Positions 23,185 to 33,741 of a stretch of 64,000 nucleotides of DNA are shown here, one piece after another; within the stretch, counting starts at the first letter, position 1, and each line of letters begins with the position of its first letter. Both the position numbers and the translations under genes were made by a program. The notes beneath the pieces were generated by a model. That model saw only the letters and a list, made by a program, of their open reading frames with translations. It was not told where the DNA came from and ran no database searches. The stretch comes from Helianthus annuus (lineage: Eukaryota > Streptophyta > Magnoliopsida > Asterales > Asteraceae): contig NC_035435.2 in assembly GCF_002127325.2 (NCBI RefSeq), forward strand, positions 13,647,893 to 13,711,892, in the 5' to 3' direction.

Positions 23185-23810
23185 ACAAGATCACTTAAGA
23201 GAACAATCACAATGAACACTCGAGCGGAATCAAATCAATGTCTGATTATTACAAATAAGCGAAGCTATCAGTGTCCGAATAAGTGGAACTATCAGTGTCC
23301 GAATAAGTGGAACTACTCACTATACGTATGAGCGAAACTACAATGTACGAATGAGCGAAACTACAATGTACGAATGAGCGGAACTATACTGTACGAATGA
23401 GCGGAACTACACTGTACGAATGAGCGGAACTACACTGTACGAATGAGCGGAACTACACTGTACGAATGAGCGGAACTACACTGTACGAATGAGCGACACT
23501 GTACGAATGAGCGGAACCTTATGGTTCGTAAGAGCGAAACCAGGGTAATTTCGAGCCAAACCTTCGATTGTCCAAATAAACGAAACTCGGGTTTTAACTG
23601 TTTTTTACCATTTTTAAGCCGTGTTTTAACATGAAACTTTCTAGGGTTTGTTAATTGTATGTTTTACATGTTATACTCGAAATTCAGACCATTTCAATCG
23701 TAGAAACCAGTTCAAATCGAAAAAGTATGAGATAAAGTGAGTAGAAATAAGAGAATTCTGTAGAATCAAGCTGTAGTAGTATAAACTCCTCGTCCTGCTC
23801 TGATACCACT
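23185..23810 (-). other. E1 leader and primer-binding site
   Basis: Non-coding leader between gag and the primer-binding site GCTCTGATACCA (23797-23808, sense TGGTATCAGAGC). Its gag-proximal half is the tandem array listed next. Confidence 0.9.
23255..23521 (-). repeat. 23-bp tandem array of the E1 word
   Basis: About seven units of 23 bases lie at 23325-23485, each with the core GAGCGGAACTACACTGTA or a close variant. Shorter and more diverged units occur on both sides (GTCCGAATAAGTGGAACTAT upstream). The same core AGCGGAACTA is found four or more times in each E1 LTR. The array lies just 5' of gag in the element RNA. Confidence 0.92.
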
Positions 23811-24252
23811 TGTTGGACCGTGTTCCAACCCTAAACAGTCAGTTGAGAAGGTTCATCTTCACATACAAAGGCGGAATCAATGCACATGAAGTTACACAGC
23901 TTTTCCTCTTTAATTTCTTCTCTATTGATGCTTTCTGATTACAATTTGACAGAGTTTCGTTACCACAAGCATGAACAGGTTCCGCTCCAATATACACACA
24001 TGAGGTATATATAGGGCAGCTAGTTTCGCTTATATGGCATGTGACACATAAGCGGAACTACTGCGAAACCTCCATGTGACACATAAGCGGAACTACCTGA
24101 TGTCCACATGAGCGAAACCATATTGACAAATAAGCGGAACTACTTCTAACCTATGTACATAAGAGCGAAACCTCCTATATAAACCCTAATTTTGACTATC
24201 TTGACCTAAGACTTAATGTAGACGAAGTCAACAGACATTCCGTGCACCAACA
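23811..24252 (-). repeat. E1 5' LTR with promoter
   Basis: 442 bases, TGTTGG to CCAACA. The TATA sequence is at 24004-24015 (sense CCTATATATACC). Upstream of it in sense direction (24030-24170) are four AGCGGAACTA or AGCGAAACC words, so the word lies in the promoter part (U3). Confidence 0.95.
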
Positions 24253-24257
24253 AACTT

Positions 24258-24482
24258 TATCACAACTTTGACCATGATTTAGCAGATCATACCTTAAGCT
24301 TTTTAGACATAGGCTACTTTCTTCAATGATCAAATTTTCTTACAATCCTTCCATCTATTTCATTTCCAAAGTTTACTATTTTACCCAGCTTTGAGACAAA
24401 GTTGCTGAGTAAGCTCCTATCCCCAGTCATGTGCTTGGAGCTTCCTGAGTCGCAGTACCAGATCTGCTGCACATGATGGTCC
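24258..24482 (-). pseudogene. E0 protease fragment
   Basis: Aspartic protease start of a Copia pol: minus-strand reading WYCDSGSSKHMTGDRSLLSNF (first residues at about 24465) with the DSG active site and the HMTG motif. It continues through VNFGNEIDGRIVRK, then frame breaks, to SCDKV at the E1 insertion site. Bases 1990-1975 continue it briefly. Nothing of integrase follows. Confidence 0.75.
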
Positions 24483-26468
24483 TGAAATAAAATGGTTAGA
24501 GGGTTTTAGGTACCCAGGCATGCTTGGGTACTCTTTCTGATGATATTCTGGTTTTATTATTTCTTCTAAATGACCTTTCATCAGAATTTCTGTTAAATAC
24601 TGAGCCATTAACATAATTTTTTTTCTTTTAGAGATGGTGTTGAACAAACTTCAGTATTTCAACACACATACAAGAATCATCAGAAATTTCTGATGTTCCT
24701 TCTTGTGATGGAATGAAGGAATAATTTTGAAAAGATGAGTGAACTGCTTCTGGAGTTTTTACAAACTCTTGATTGCATTCACTTCTTTTTGGTTCAAAAT
24801 TTTGCTTATCAAAGGAGTATTCAGAACATGTTGATTTGCAAGTTTCAGAATCAGATTCTCATAAAAATTTATCAGAAATCTGTTAAGTTGCTTTTACAAA
24901 GACAGTGGGTTTGTTATTATTTGTTCTCACATAACCCAAACCCTCTCCTTTGTTCTTTGGAGTGGACTCTATGAAATTTATAAATTCTTTTGCTTCTTGA
25001 AAACCTCTTACATTAATTTCTATATCATTGATTTTCTTGTAAAGATCTCTTCTTTCATTTTCATAGAACTCAATTTTAGCTCTTTGATCTAAACTTTGTT
25101 CTATAAGTAATTGATTTTCAAGAATAATTTTATTCAAGGTCCTCTGCAACTCATCAGATTTTTTACCATCTGATTGATGTTTAACTTGCAAGTTTAAAAA
25201 ATCTGACATGAGCTCATTTAGCTTGTGTTCAAGATCAAGATTGTCTAAACTTACGTGTTGTCCTGAAGTCTCTGGTATGTCATCAGAAAGTGCCATGAGA
25301 CAGAAATTAGCCATTTCTTCTTCTTCTTCATCAGAAGAGTCATCAGATAGCCATGTATCTATCCCAGCAATTAAGCTGACTTGCTGTTATTGCTTCTTGG
25401 CTTCCTCAAGATTCTTTTCATAGTAAGCAACATCTTTCAGCTTCTTGGTCTTGCACTCAGATGCATAATGACCTGTTTGCTTGCACTTGTAACACACCAA
25501 CTCAGCCTTTCCTTTATCCTTGGATCTAACTTCTTCTTTAGATCTATCATCCATCCTCCTTCTATCACTCCTCTGGTATCTCTGGCCTCCTCCCCTCAGC
25601 CTCTGCTCAAATGTTTTGGTGAGCAGTGCTATTGCATCAGCAAAAGCTGAAAAATCTGATGATGTATCAGAAGTTTCAAGACTCTGGCTGTTTGATGGTT
25701 GTGGATCATTGGAAATTGTTTGTCTTTGTGGGTTTGAGATAAGAGCTAAAGATCCACCTCTTTGAATGGTTTCTTCAAATATTTCTTCCTCTCTGGGGAT
25801 CAAGATGCTATGTAAGTCATGAAGACTCACGTTCTCTAGTTCTAAGGTTGAGGACAAAGTCATTGTGAGACTCCTCCATTCTCTAGGCAAAGCATCAAGA
25901 AATTTTATGTTTCTTTCATCATTTGATTTAGTTATTCCAAATTTCTTTAGCTCGTTTAAAAGTTTTGTGAACCTTTGATATGTGTCGTTTAACTTTTCAT
26001 TAGGTAAACTTTTAAACCTTTCATAAGATGAGACGTTATTTGTTCTCTTGTTTCTTTTCATCCTTTCTCCTCCTTCACAAAGATTTTCCAACTGATCCCA
26101 TATTTCCTTGGCTGATGCACAAGCATCAACTTGTGAAAATATGTCATTGGGGATGGCCATAATTAAGAGTGATTTTGCTCTTTCATCCCCAGCTACCAGT
26201 TCCTTGTCTTCCGCGCTCTAGTTTATTTCACTTTTGGGAGCATGGAAGGTAGGGATTTCTGGTGTTTGGTCAGTTGCTGGAAGTGCTGGTATATCAGTCA
26301 TTGGTATATGTGGACCCCTTTCAATGGATTGAAACAGAGCTCGGTCATGACCATTAAGGAAATTGACCATCCTGATTTTCCATTGGGGGTATTCCTCTCT
26401 GACCAGAGTCGGAGGTTTGGACATAGAACCAATATTGAAAGCATTATTCCAGGATTGAAAGCTGGCCA
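24483..26468 (-). pseudogene. E0 gag
   Basis: The start is a Met at 26468 (MASFQSWNNAFNIGSM). The N-terminal DUF4219-like part (PPTLVREEYPQWKIRM) is followed by a UBN2-type capsid (AKEIWDQLENLCEGG, YQRFTKLLNELKKFG, FLDALPREWRSL). The zinc knuckle CYKCKQTGHYASEC is near 25490. After it come an acidic stretch (SDDSSDEEEEE) and a coiled coil (25240-24960). In-frame stops at 26218-26220 and 25387-25389 break it, and there is another at 24883. A tail with HAWVPKTL near 24500 matches the WVP ending of the other Gags. Confidence 0.88.
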
Positions 26469-26523
26469 TATTTAGAAAAAAGAAGAAAAGCGATTGATCG
26501 TTTGAAAATAATTTATTCAATCT

Positions 26524-26535
26524 GCTCTGGTACCA
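26524..26535 (-). other. E0 primer-binding site
   Basis: GCTCTGGTACCA, in sense TGGTACCAGAGC, which fits initiator tRNA-Met with one change from the TGGTATCAGAGC of the other Copia elements. Two bases separate it from the LTR. Confidence 0.85.
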
Positions 26536-26537
26536 AT

Positions 26538-27261
26538 TGTTGGACCCAGTATGGCCTTAACAACTTCTTTTTACGTAATATGGCAAGGGATTTCAGTATA
26601 TGTGAAAAAGATGTGCGGAAATGGAAATCAGACTTTCAAGGTGATTGTAAGATTATTATCTAATACAAATGAATCTTGATTTCTGTCGATGAGAAGAGAG
26701 CAGTGGAGTTTGGGTGTTTGTATATGAATGCTAAGCTTCAAACTCAAGTATCTTCTGCCTCTCGAGCCTTCTATTTATAGACGGCTGTGTACATGAATAA
26801 ACAATTGTTTATTCATGCAATAAGTCCTGCTTAAAGTAGCAATTTGACATATTCATTGAATCCATCGTTCAAGTTGCATTTGTAATCATGATAACCAATA
26901 ATGTCATGCTTCGGTCATTGGTGGCAGGATAGAGTTTTGATTTTTAGACAAGTGGGGCTTTCATCAGAATTTCTGACAAACCACTTCATCAGAAATTCTG
27001 GTGAACAAATCATCAGAAAGTCAAAGTCTGATGATCAGAATCGTCAGAAACTGAAATATCATCAGATCCATCAGAAATGACCTTCTCTGATAATCCAAAT
27101 CAACTCTTGATCAACTTATGATTCTTTGAAGTAGATACTTTGCATTTCAGTTGTCCTATCTGATCTTCTTCTTCATGCTGTGATCTTCAGGACTGTTATC
27201 TTCTTTAGAGATCCACTTGATTGAGATTTTCTTCAATACTTACAAATAAAGTTTGCTAACA
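26538..27261 (-). repeat. E0 5' LTR with promoter
   Basis: Begins TGTTGGACCC and ends GTTTGCTAACA. The TATA box CTATAAATAG is at 26771-26780 (minus). Upstream in sense direction (26950-27085) the palindromic word TCAGAAATTTCTGA and its halves occur about nine times (CATCAGAAATTCTGG, CATCAGAAATGACC and similar). The end was placed where the hAT reading resumes. Confidence 0.82.
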
Positions 27262-29208
27262 ACATGATATAAACCAAATCGTTCATCCTCTCAGTGGTCA
27301 ACGGGTTTCTTCTCTTTGTATGAACTTGATTGAACGTACTCCAATTACGTTTACAAGCTGAAGCTGAACATGTAAGACCCAAAACCTTTATTGCAAAAGC
27401 CTTGAGTTTGGGAGTATCATCTCCATATTCGCCCCACCATGTAACTATATATGTTTAAGAAAATTAGTATATAATTTAATTTGGATAAACTATAATAATT
27501 TAGTACATAATTACTTAATAATTTACCCGGTGGACGTGTCTGATAAATCGCTAAAGAACCTCGATAGCCGAACAATCCTTTCTTTTCCTTGTAATGAATG
27601 AGTTGTTCTTCAATCTTCAAATATGTGTCTGTGTTCCTAATGAATCGAGCCATGACATCATATAATCCTCTCTTAATTTCGGGAAGCTCGGAAATATTAG
27701 GACTCCATCGAAATCGTGGATTTAGATAATAGCCAGCCACATGCAAATCACGATGCATTTGGAGATCCCATTTTTCATCGATAATTTCCCATATCTCTTT
27801 GTAAGAAGATTCGACATTTTTGAGGTTCTTTGCAATCTTTTCTTTGCACGTGTCCATGGTGCCATAGATAAACCCCATTGTGGGTGTTTGCTCCCCGTCT
27901 ACAATCCTCAATACTTCAACTAATGGGCTTGTGCTTTGAATAGCATAGACCACACTAGGCCAAAAAAATCTTTCATCCTTTACTATTTTCTTTACCTCTT
28001 TTCCATCACTTTTGGAAGCCCAAGCACAACCCTTCCATTCGTTTGAAACAAACATTTGTTGCAAGGTGTCTTTCGAATCATACACACTTTGCTTTGTATG
28101 GTCAAAAAAGCCGTGGCGAATCTTGTAGAGCAAGGTCGAAGAAGATCTTTCCCAAGAGTCTTTCATGCCAAACTCAATACCAATTGATGATTATAAATGA
28201 AATTGCTAATTTTTTTGGCTTTAAGCAATGCATTTTTATGTTGTGGCAATTCCCCAATTTTTTCAAGCATCAAATCGATGCAATGGGCGGCATATGGGGT
28301 CCAATACAAACTTTTTCTCTTCTTCATCAACAACTCCCCGGCTTTTTTCTACGCACTCGCATTGTCGGTCACTACTTGAACGACTACATCTTCCCCGATT
28401 TCTTCGACTACCCCATCAAGCAACTCGAAAATTTTGTTAGCGTCTTTAACGCAATCCGATGCATCCACCGCTTTCAAAAAAACTCTGCCATATTGATTAT
28501 TGACCAAAAAATTGATTAGACTACGGTTTCTCATGTTCGACCAACCATCCGATAACAATGACACCCCGGTGGTCTTCCAAGTTGCTTTTATCTGGTTCAC
28601 CATTTCGGTGGTTGTCTTAACTTCTTCTTTAAGGATCCAAGTCCTTAACTCCTGCATCGTAGGGGGCTTCAATCCTCGTCCATAGTTCCAACCGAACGTA
28701 GCATACTAGTAAACGAAGGACTATTTGCAACGTTAAATGGGATTCCGTTCTCGTAAAAGAATAACCCAATATCCTTCGACACTTGGTTTCGGGGCTCTTT
28801 AGCATTCACCGATGTCATTTTTTCGGTCGGTTGTGATCCTTCTTCATTCACCAAATGCCGATCCATTGGTCCTCTAACACCCCGATCACTGACACTAGCG
28901 CTACTACCCGTGTAATACGCCCCGCTTCCCACATTCTCTTCAAAATTGTGTTGGGCAGCAAATTTAATATTCTTGAAGTCCTTCAAGTATTGTGTCATTT
29001 CTTCTTTAACTTCAGCGGGCACTTGAGAACAAGATGCGACATCTCTGTGTGTACAAGCAAGATGCTCCTTTAATCTCTTAACTCCTCCGGTAATCACTTT
29101 ACTATAGAATTTGTGTTTTACATATTTGTACCCGTTTTTCTGATTCGGCACTTGAACTTCTTCCCCATACTTCCAAGAAGGATCTTTCCTTGCGTTTTTA
29201 CTAGACAT
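27262..29208 (-). pseudogene. hAT transposase, decayed
   Basis: The start is Met 29208 (MSSKNARKDPSW). The N-terminus has a BED-type zinc finger pattern: Cys in RLKEHLACTH, with His following (the first pair is replaced by YKYVKHKFY). A DUF659 domain follows from about 28672 (LSDGWSNMRNRSLINFLV, VVTDNASA), then the region around LLRPCSTRFATAFL and the middle part WDLQMHRDLHVAGYYLNPRF. An 82-base intron is likely at 27445-27526 (GT..AG). It leads into the C-terminal dimerisation domain TWWGEYGDDTPKLKAFAIKV and CSASACKRNWSTFNQVHTKR, which ends at the E0 insertion. Lesions are a frameshift near 28680, TAG at 28349-28351 and at least two frame changes at 28050-28175. Confidence 0.88.
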
Positions 29209-29965
29209 CCCTAAAAACTACTTACACATTACTAGACATCAGCAAAAACTGATTGATAATCACTAAACAATTAACATATTATTGATAATCACTAAACAGT
29301 TAACAGATTATTGATAATCAAAGCATTGATATCTGATATTAAAATCTGATATTAAACAGTGAACAGATCATAGTGAACAGATAATCAAGCAACAATATAG
29401 TTTAAAACAGCAAAACTAAATAGTTAACAGATTGAAAACTATTATTGATAAGCAAAGCATTGATAATCTGATATTAAACATCAAACAGATTATATACAGT
29501 CAAACAGATTGATATACATAAAACAGATTGATAATCACTAAACAGTTAACAGATTGATAATCAAACAGCAATATTAAACAGTTAACAGATTATATACATC
29601 AAACAGATAATCACTAAACAGTTAACAGATAACAGATTATTGATAATCAAAGCATGTTTTCGGTGGCTGAAGTAGAATGATAGATTGATAATCACTAATC
29701 TGAGATTGATAGATTGAGCAGTATTCACTAATTATCACCAATATTCACTAATTATCACTAATCACTAATCACTAATCATCATAATAATATACAGTAGCAA
29801 TAAGTTACTAAAAAGAGTAGCGATTCAGCAAAAAAGATTAAAACTAACCTTGAAGATGAGATTGAACAATAGAGATTAAAAAGAGGGGATGAGAAACTGG
29901 CAGCTGTAATAGCGATTGTGAATTTGGCGATTGAGATTTGGAGATTTGATTGTGAATTCAGATAC
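29209..29965 (-). repeat. hAT 5' noncoding region with short subterminal-type repeats
   Basis: From 29220 to 29790 short phrases recur many times in direct orientation: CACTAAACAGTTAACAGATT, GATTGATAATCA and AATCACTAATCA. Clusters of short motifs just inside the ends are usual for hAT elements, where transposase binds. No gene. Confidence 0.6.
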
Positions 29966-30610
29966 TGAAGGTCCGGCTGGGAGGATCTAGTCGCCTAATC
30001 CTTGTGTACAAACCAACCCGGTTGTGCGGAATCCAACCGGGAAAGCAAACCGAGATAGAACACGCAATATAAACAACACACAATATTCACCGATTAACAC
30101 CTCTGTATTAATACGTATGAAAGGTTCGGTTACAAGCTCAATGTTTACAGATGTTTTCTATAAACTCTCTAAAACTCTCGTGTGTGTGTGTTTGTGCTCT
30201 CTGTTCTTGTCTTCTACTTGTGTCTAACATTTTCAGACTAGAGACTGCCTATTTATACCCACAGACACCACGAAACGGAATCGGCTTGGCAAAATGGAAC
30301 AGAACTCGACGAAACATAAACATCATTTGACGAAAGGAAACTAAGTCGACGAAACATATCAGTTTCGTCGACCTCACTCTTGTTTCGTCGCAGTTGGGTT
30401 TGGCCCAACAGTTGAGGCCCAAACTTGTGTTTCGCCATCTTGATATAAGCCCAAGCTTTGTTTCTTCAAGAGTGTTCAGCCCATGGACTAGTTCAAGTCC
30501 TTTATGTCTTGGCCCAATATTCTTGAAGTCTTCTTGTACACGACGGAGGAAAGTCGTGTCCTTGATCGAATTACGTCGCGTCGAGTCGCGTCCACAAACA
30601 TGCATCAACA
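29966..30610 (-). repeat. E4 3' LTR
   Basis: 645 bases, TGAAGGTCCGG to GCATCAACA. The TATA box is at 30251-30260 (sense GGGTATAAAT). Upstream of it in sense (30285-30400) are GACGAAAC words (sense GTTTCGTC) and several GGCCCA sites. Confidence 0.93.
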
Positions 30611-30773
30611 AACTCCCCCTTGGACGCTACTCGCGAGATTCGCCTTTCATGTCTTCTATGTCGGAGGATCTTCAAAGTCTTCACGTCTTGAAAGCAGAAA
30701 GTGTATCAACAAACTCCCCGTATCATGTAGGAAGTGTGTTGACAAACTCCCCCTTAACATAAGCTCCCCCTTG
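30611..30773 (-). other. E4 multiple polypurine tracts
   Basis: Plus-strand AACTCCCCCTTGG (30611-30623) adjoins the LTR. AACTCCCCGTA (about 30713), AACTCCCCCTTAAC (about 30745) and AGCTCCCCCTTGAG (about 30761) follow within 160 bases. This is the Sirevirus multi-PPT arrangement, as in E1. Confidence 0.88.
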
Positions 30774-33231
30774 AGTTATGCTCGTGAAAGACTTGATCTT
30801 CAATGCTTGAGATCCTTGTAGTTTTGATGATGGTCAGTGGCAACTTGATCATTTTCATCATTTGAGTGCCTTCACGTCGTGTCTTCATTCCGAAGCTTGT
30901 CATCGACCATGTTCTCTTTACCTTTAGCATCTGCACATGCAAGAAATCTAAACACGTAATGAGAACAACCGCTTGGAATATAGTTTCCATAAACAAGCGA
31001 CACACATATGACCATATTTCAATCAACTACCGTCCGACAGTTTGAAAGTTTAATAAATTTGTCAATTTTAGATTTAACTTTCAAAAACTTGCAAATTTTG
31101 ACCGTTTATGAAGATTTAGTCAATTCGGTTTTCATTCAGGTTTCAGGAACGAAGACTTGAGATCCAACATCGTACAATCGAAAATAAGATTGAAATATAA
31201 AATCTTTTTGGCTTTTATAAAGTTTATATTAAAACACACCTAAAATCTTTTTGGTATTTTTCAATATTTCAAATGTAAAGACATAAGGCAGTAAATAAAT
31301 ATTTACAGACATTCTTTTTGCGAGTTTCGAGGGTAAGATAATCATATCAGTGTACGGTCATGCCAAAACGCTCTTGTTGTTCAATTAATTAACATTAAGA
31401 TAAACATCCTATAACAGTTATCGGTATTGTTGTCCACATAAGCTTAACTTATCAGATGTAATCATGTTTAGGGGATACGTTAAGGTATGATTTATACTTA
31501 CCGACCGGTGTTCATCCACATAACGACACATTCCCGTATCAAGGTATGCACGAGGGTTCATCTTACCGGTGAGTATACCGATTATCATCTGTTTGACCGT
31601 ATATGATGTGAGATTCTCACTTATTTTGATTTGAAAAACAAGCCCTATGTGATAGAATCACTTATTGATGAGGAACTTGATTTTCATATGCATGAGGGCA
31701 CAGGAGCAAGTCCGTGAACAGGTCAGTACTTTCGTACAGCAGAGAGACGAACTTGACTCCCGAATAAATGTGATATTTTATCACTTATTTTGAGGGACAT
31801 GTGATTGTTGATCACTTATTGAGGTCGAATGCAATATGTACACGTATGTATAGTATCATGGAAGATCTAGACTTGCGTCCCCGTTATTTTTCTGTAAAAG
31901 ATACAACCATGATACCCAGATGATAAGCAGCATAAAGACCGAATATCTCAGAACCTCGGCAATCTCTCAAACAAAATTTCGGTACTAAGACCATATGCCA
32001 ATGAATGGTTCCCACCTGGTCTTCAGTCGATTTAAGATTTATATCACCCTACACACTTTAAAATGATTGTGAGCCTACCGATACATCTTATATAGAGCTG
32101 CTTATCATTTTCCATTTAAGGTTTAAAGAGGTTTGGATAGACCACTGATGTACTATCATTTTCTCTTTTGCTCGCCAGGAAACTCATTTTTGTTTTTCTA
32201 TTGTTTTTGTGTTTTTGAAATTTTTCGATGTTTTTGGATTTTCAAGTTTGGATTTACTCCCCCTAAAATCAACAAACTAAGATAAATTTAAAAGACACAA
32301 AGATATTTACAAAAATGATTTTCCGATGTTGGTTTAACTCATGTTTTACCTCAATGCCGTTTACCAAAATTAATTTTAATCAGAAATGATTTTATCGAAT
32401 TTTGGGAAAATGAGTTGGCACGTCGGTAAGCGGTGCGGACCATGACAAACATTGACGAGTTTCATAGTGAAACAATCACGTGTGAGGTGATATTTGAGAT
32501 AACGTGTCTGGTCAAAGAGTGCTGTACGAGATGATAATAATTCATAAAGCAGCTTCAATATCGACAAGCATAGGAGAGATTAGAAATTCAAAACCGTATC
32601 CTGCAACTGCTTCGTGCATTGCAAGGAACCTGAGTGCTCTCCCAAACTGGATATCCACCCGATGTGGACTTCAAAGCCGATTTTTGTAGCTACTTCACCT
32701 AATCCGAGAAAACTCTTCACAGCAACAAGATCATAAACCTCTAGGTCCGGCTGGTCTTCCATATTGCACCAGCGAAGGTCTTTGTCTTTCTCTTTGAGAA
32801 GTAGTGTGCGGTTGTTCAATCTACGCCAAGGCATCCGCACACTGGTTGGTTTGGTCAACAAACACATTTTCTTCAATCACACCGCGAAGAAATGTACATT
32901 GCACATTCATTTTGTCGATTGTCAACATCAGACGTGCTGCAGGTGCGTACATTTCATTGGAATCTTCCCTGAGGACCCGATCAAAAACTGTGACAACCAA
33001 ATTTTGACACATTTTTCATCTGGTCGAATTTTTCAACTTCATTCCATTTTCACCAAGATATTCTTCTTCTTCTCTTTTCCCTCTCTCTCCATCAAAGGCA
33101 ATAATATTCTCCTAGATGTAACAATATTTTGGAGCCTTATGTAGCAGATCTTGTGCATGGACGCTCCACTACCAACAATCCTAAGACTATCAATAGTTCC
33201 TCCTGGAACATCCTACACACTCATTCAGAGA
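30774..33231 (-). other. E4 3' noncoding region with the conserved module
   Basis: No gene. The module blocks are A (31520-31600, CCCGTATCAAGGTATGCACG and GGTGAGTATACC), B (31720-31757, AGGTCAGTACTTTCGTACAG), C (31905-31990, ATACCCAGATGATAAGCAGC), D (32070-32100, CCTACCGATACATC) and E (32140-32268). Block E has hairpin arms GATAG and CTATC around an 11-12 base loop, and the tract CTCCCCCTAAAAT. Bases 32376-33170 hold further non-coding sequence with short false frames. Confidence 0.7.
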
Positions 33232-33740
33232 TTAGTTGGAGAGGGGGACCCAAGCCTTCACAGACTTGGGTCGTCCGTCATCATCGAGAATTGTAACATC
33301 CATTTCCCGATGATTCGGAAATGATATGGCTCCCCCTGAAACAGTTACCGGTTTTGGTATCCAAATCTGTTTTTGTTTTTCATTTTTAACTTCTAACTTA
33401 ACAGACTGTGTTTGGATAACCTCCGGTTTTAACGCCTTTTCAACTTCTTTTCGTTGTTTCTTTTTCCGTTTCACTTCTCGTTGTTTAACAAGACGAGGGT
33501 CCTGCTTTGGTGAAACAGATCTTTTATGGTAATTGTTACCATGGGGGGGGGGGGTTCAACCTTTGACTTTCGCTTGGTGAGATATGGACAATTCTTAATG
33601 ATGTGTCCATACTCACACCATTCAAAGCATGATCTCTGCTCAACAAACCTCGGAGTATCATAACTGGAAGAGCTTGATGATGAACTTCGTGATCTTGAGG
33701 TACTTGGTCCTACATCACAACCGTTTGTGTGTTGTGTATA
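33232..33740 (-). pseudogene. E4 gag, C-terminal end with second zinc knuckle
   Basis: In sense direction there is a knuckle reading CFEWCEYGHIIKNC (about 33640-33597). Its second Cys is shifted by one place compared with CX2CX4HX4C. A basic Lys-rich segment follows, and the ending SVKAWVPLSN stops at 33232-33234. A run of 12 G residues at 33541-33552 breaks the frame. This piece is part of an internal duplication of the zinc-knuckle segment (compare 33950-34150). Confidence 0.8.
33541..33552. repeat. Poly-G run in E4 gag
   Basis: Twelve consecutive G on the plus strand (C in gag sense), a slippage-prone homopolymer that interrupts the reading frame. Confidence 0.95.
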
Positions 33741-33741
33741 G

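Larger units (their letters stand above)
1991..24252 (-). mobile_element. E1: gag-only Sirevirus-like Copia element, with nested E2 and E3
   Basis: Both LTRs are 442 bases long, begin TGTT and end CCAACA, and differ at about 9 sites by hand count (2%). The flanking 5-base target duplications AACTT are at 1986-1990 and 24253-24257. The minus orientation is fixed by a tRNA-Met type primer-binding site inside the right LTR and a polypurine tract inside the left LTR. After removing nested E2 the element is about 5.8 kb and encodes only Gag. No protease, integrase or RT is visible, so it is non-autonomous. It inserted in the protease region of E0. Confidence 0.95.
1..27261 (-). mobile_element. E0: Copia element (Sirevirus-like) with internal pol deletion, left end outside window
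   Basis: The right end is a 724-base LTR (26538-27261) with a tRNA-Met type primer-binding site inside it. It is followed on the minus strand by gag, a protease fragment, and (beyond nested E1) a broken third ORF at 479-1277. Integrase, RT and RNase H are absent. The 3' LTR is not in the window. The target is the last exon of the hAT transposase. The bases ACATG (27262-27266) are the expected target duplication, which cannot be confirmed here. Confidence 0.8.
27262..29965 (-). mobile_element. hAT-family DNA transposon, truncated by E0 and E4
   Basis: Contains a decayed hAT transposase (see next entry) and its 5' noncoding region. The left end is cut in the last exon by the E0 LTR, and the right end is bordered by the E4 LTR at 29966. 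No terminal inverted repeats can be seen, so the true ends lie outside the retained part. Confidence 0.82.

Noticed and set aside
23325..23521. Regular 23-bp array resembling a CRISPR
   Set aside because: Units are contiguous without unique spacers, the genome is eukaryotic, and the unit is the E1 word found in the E1 LTRs.
30024..30821. Several overlapping frames at the E4 3' LTR and polypurine cluster
   Set aside because: They lie in LTR and multi-PPT sequence, and partly recur in the other LTR with broken frames.
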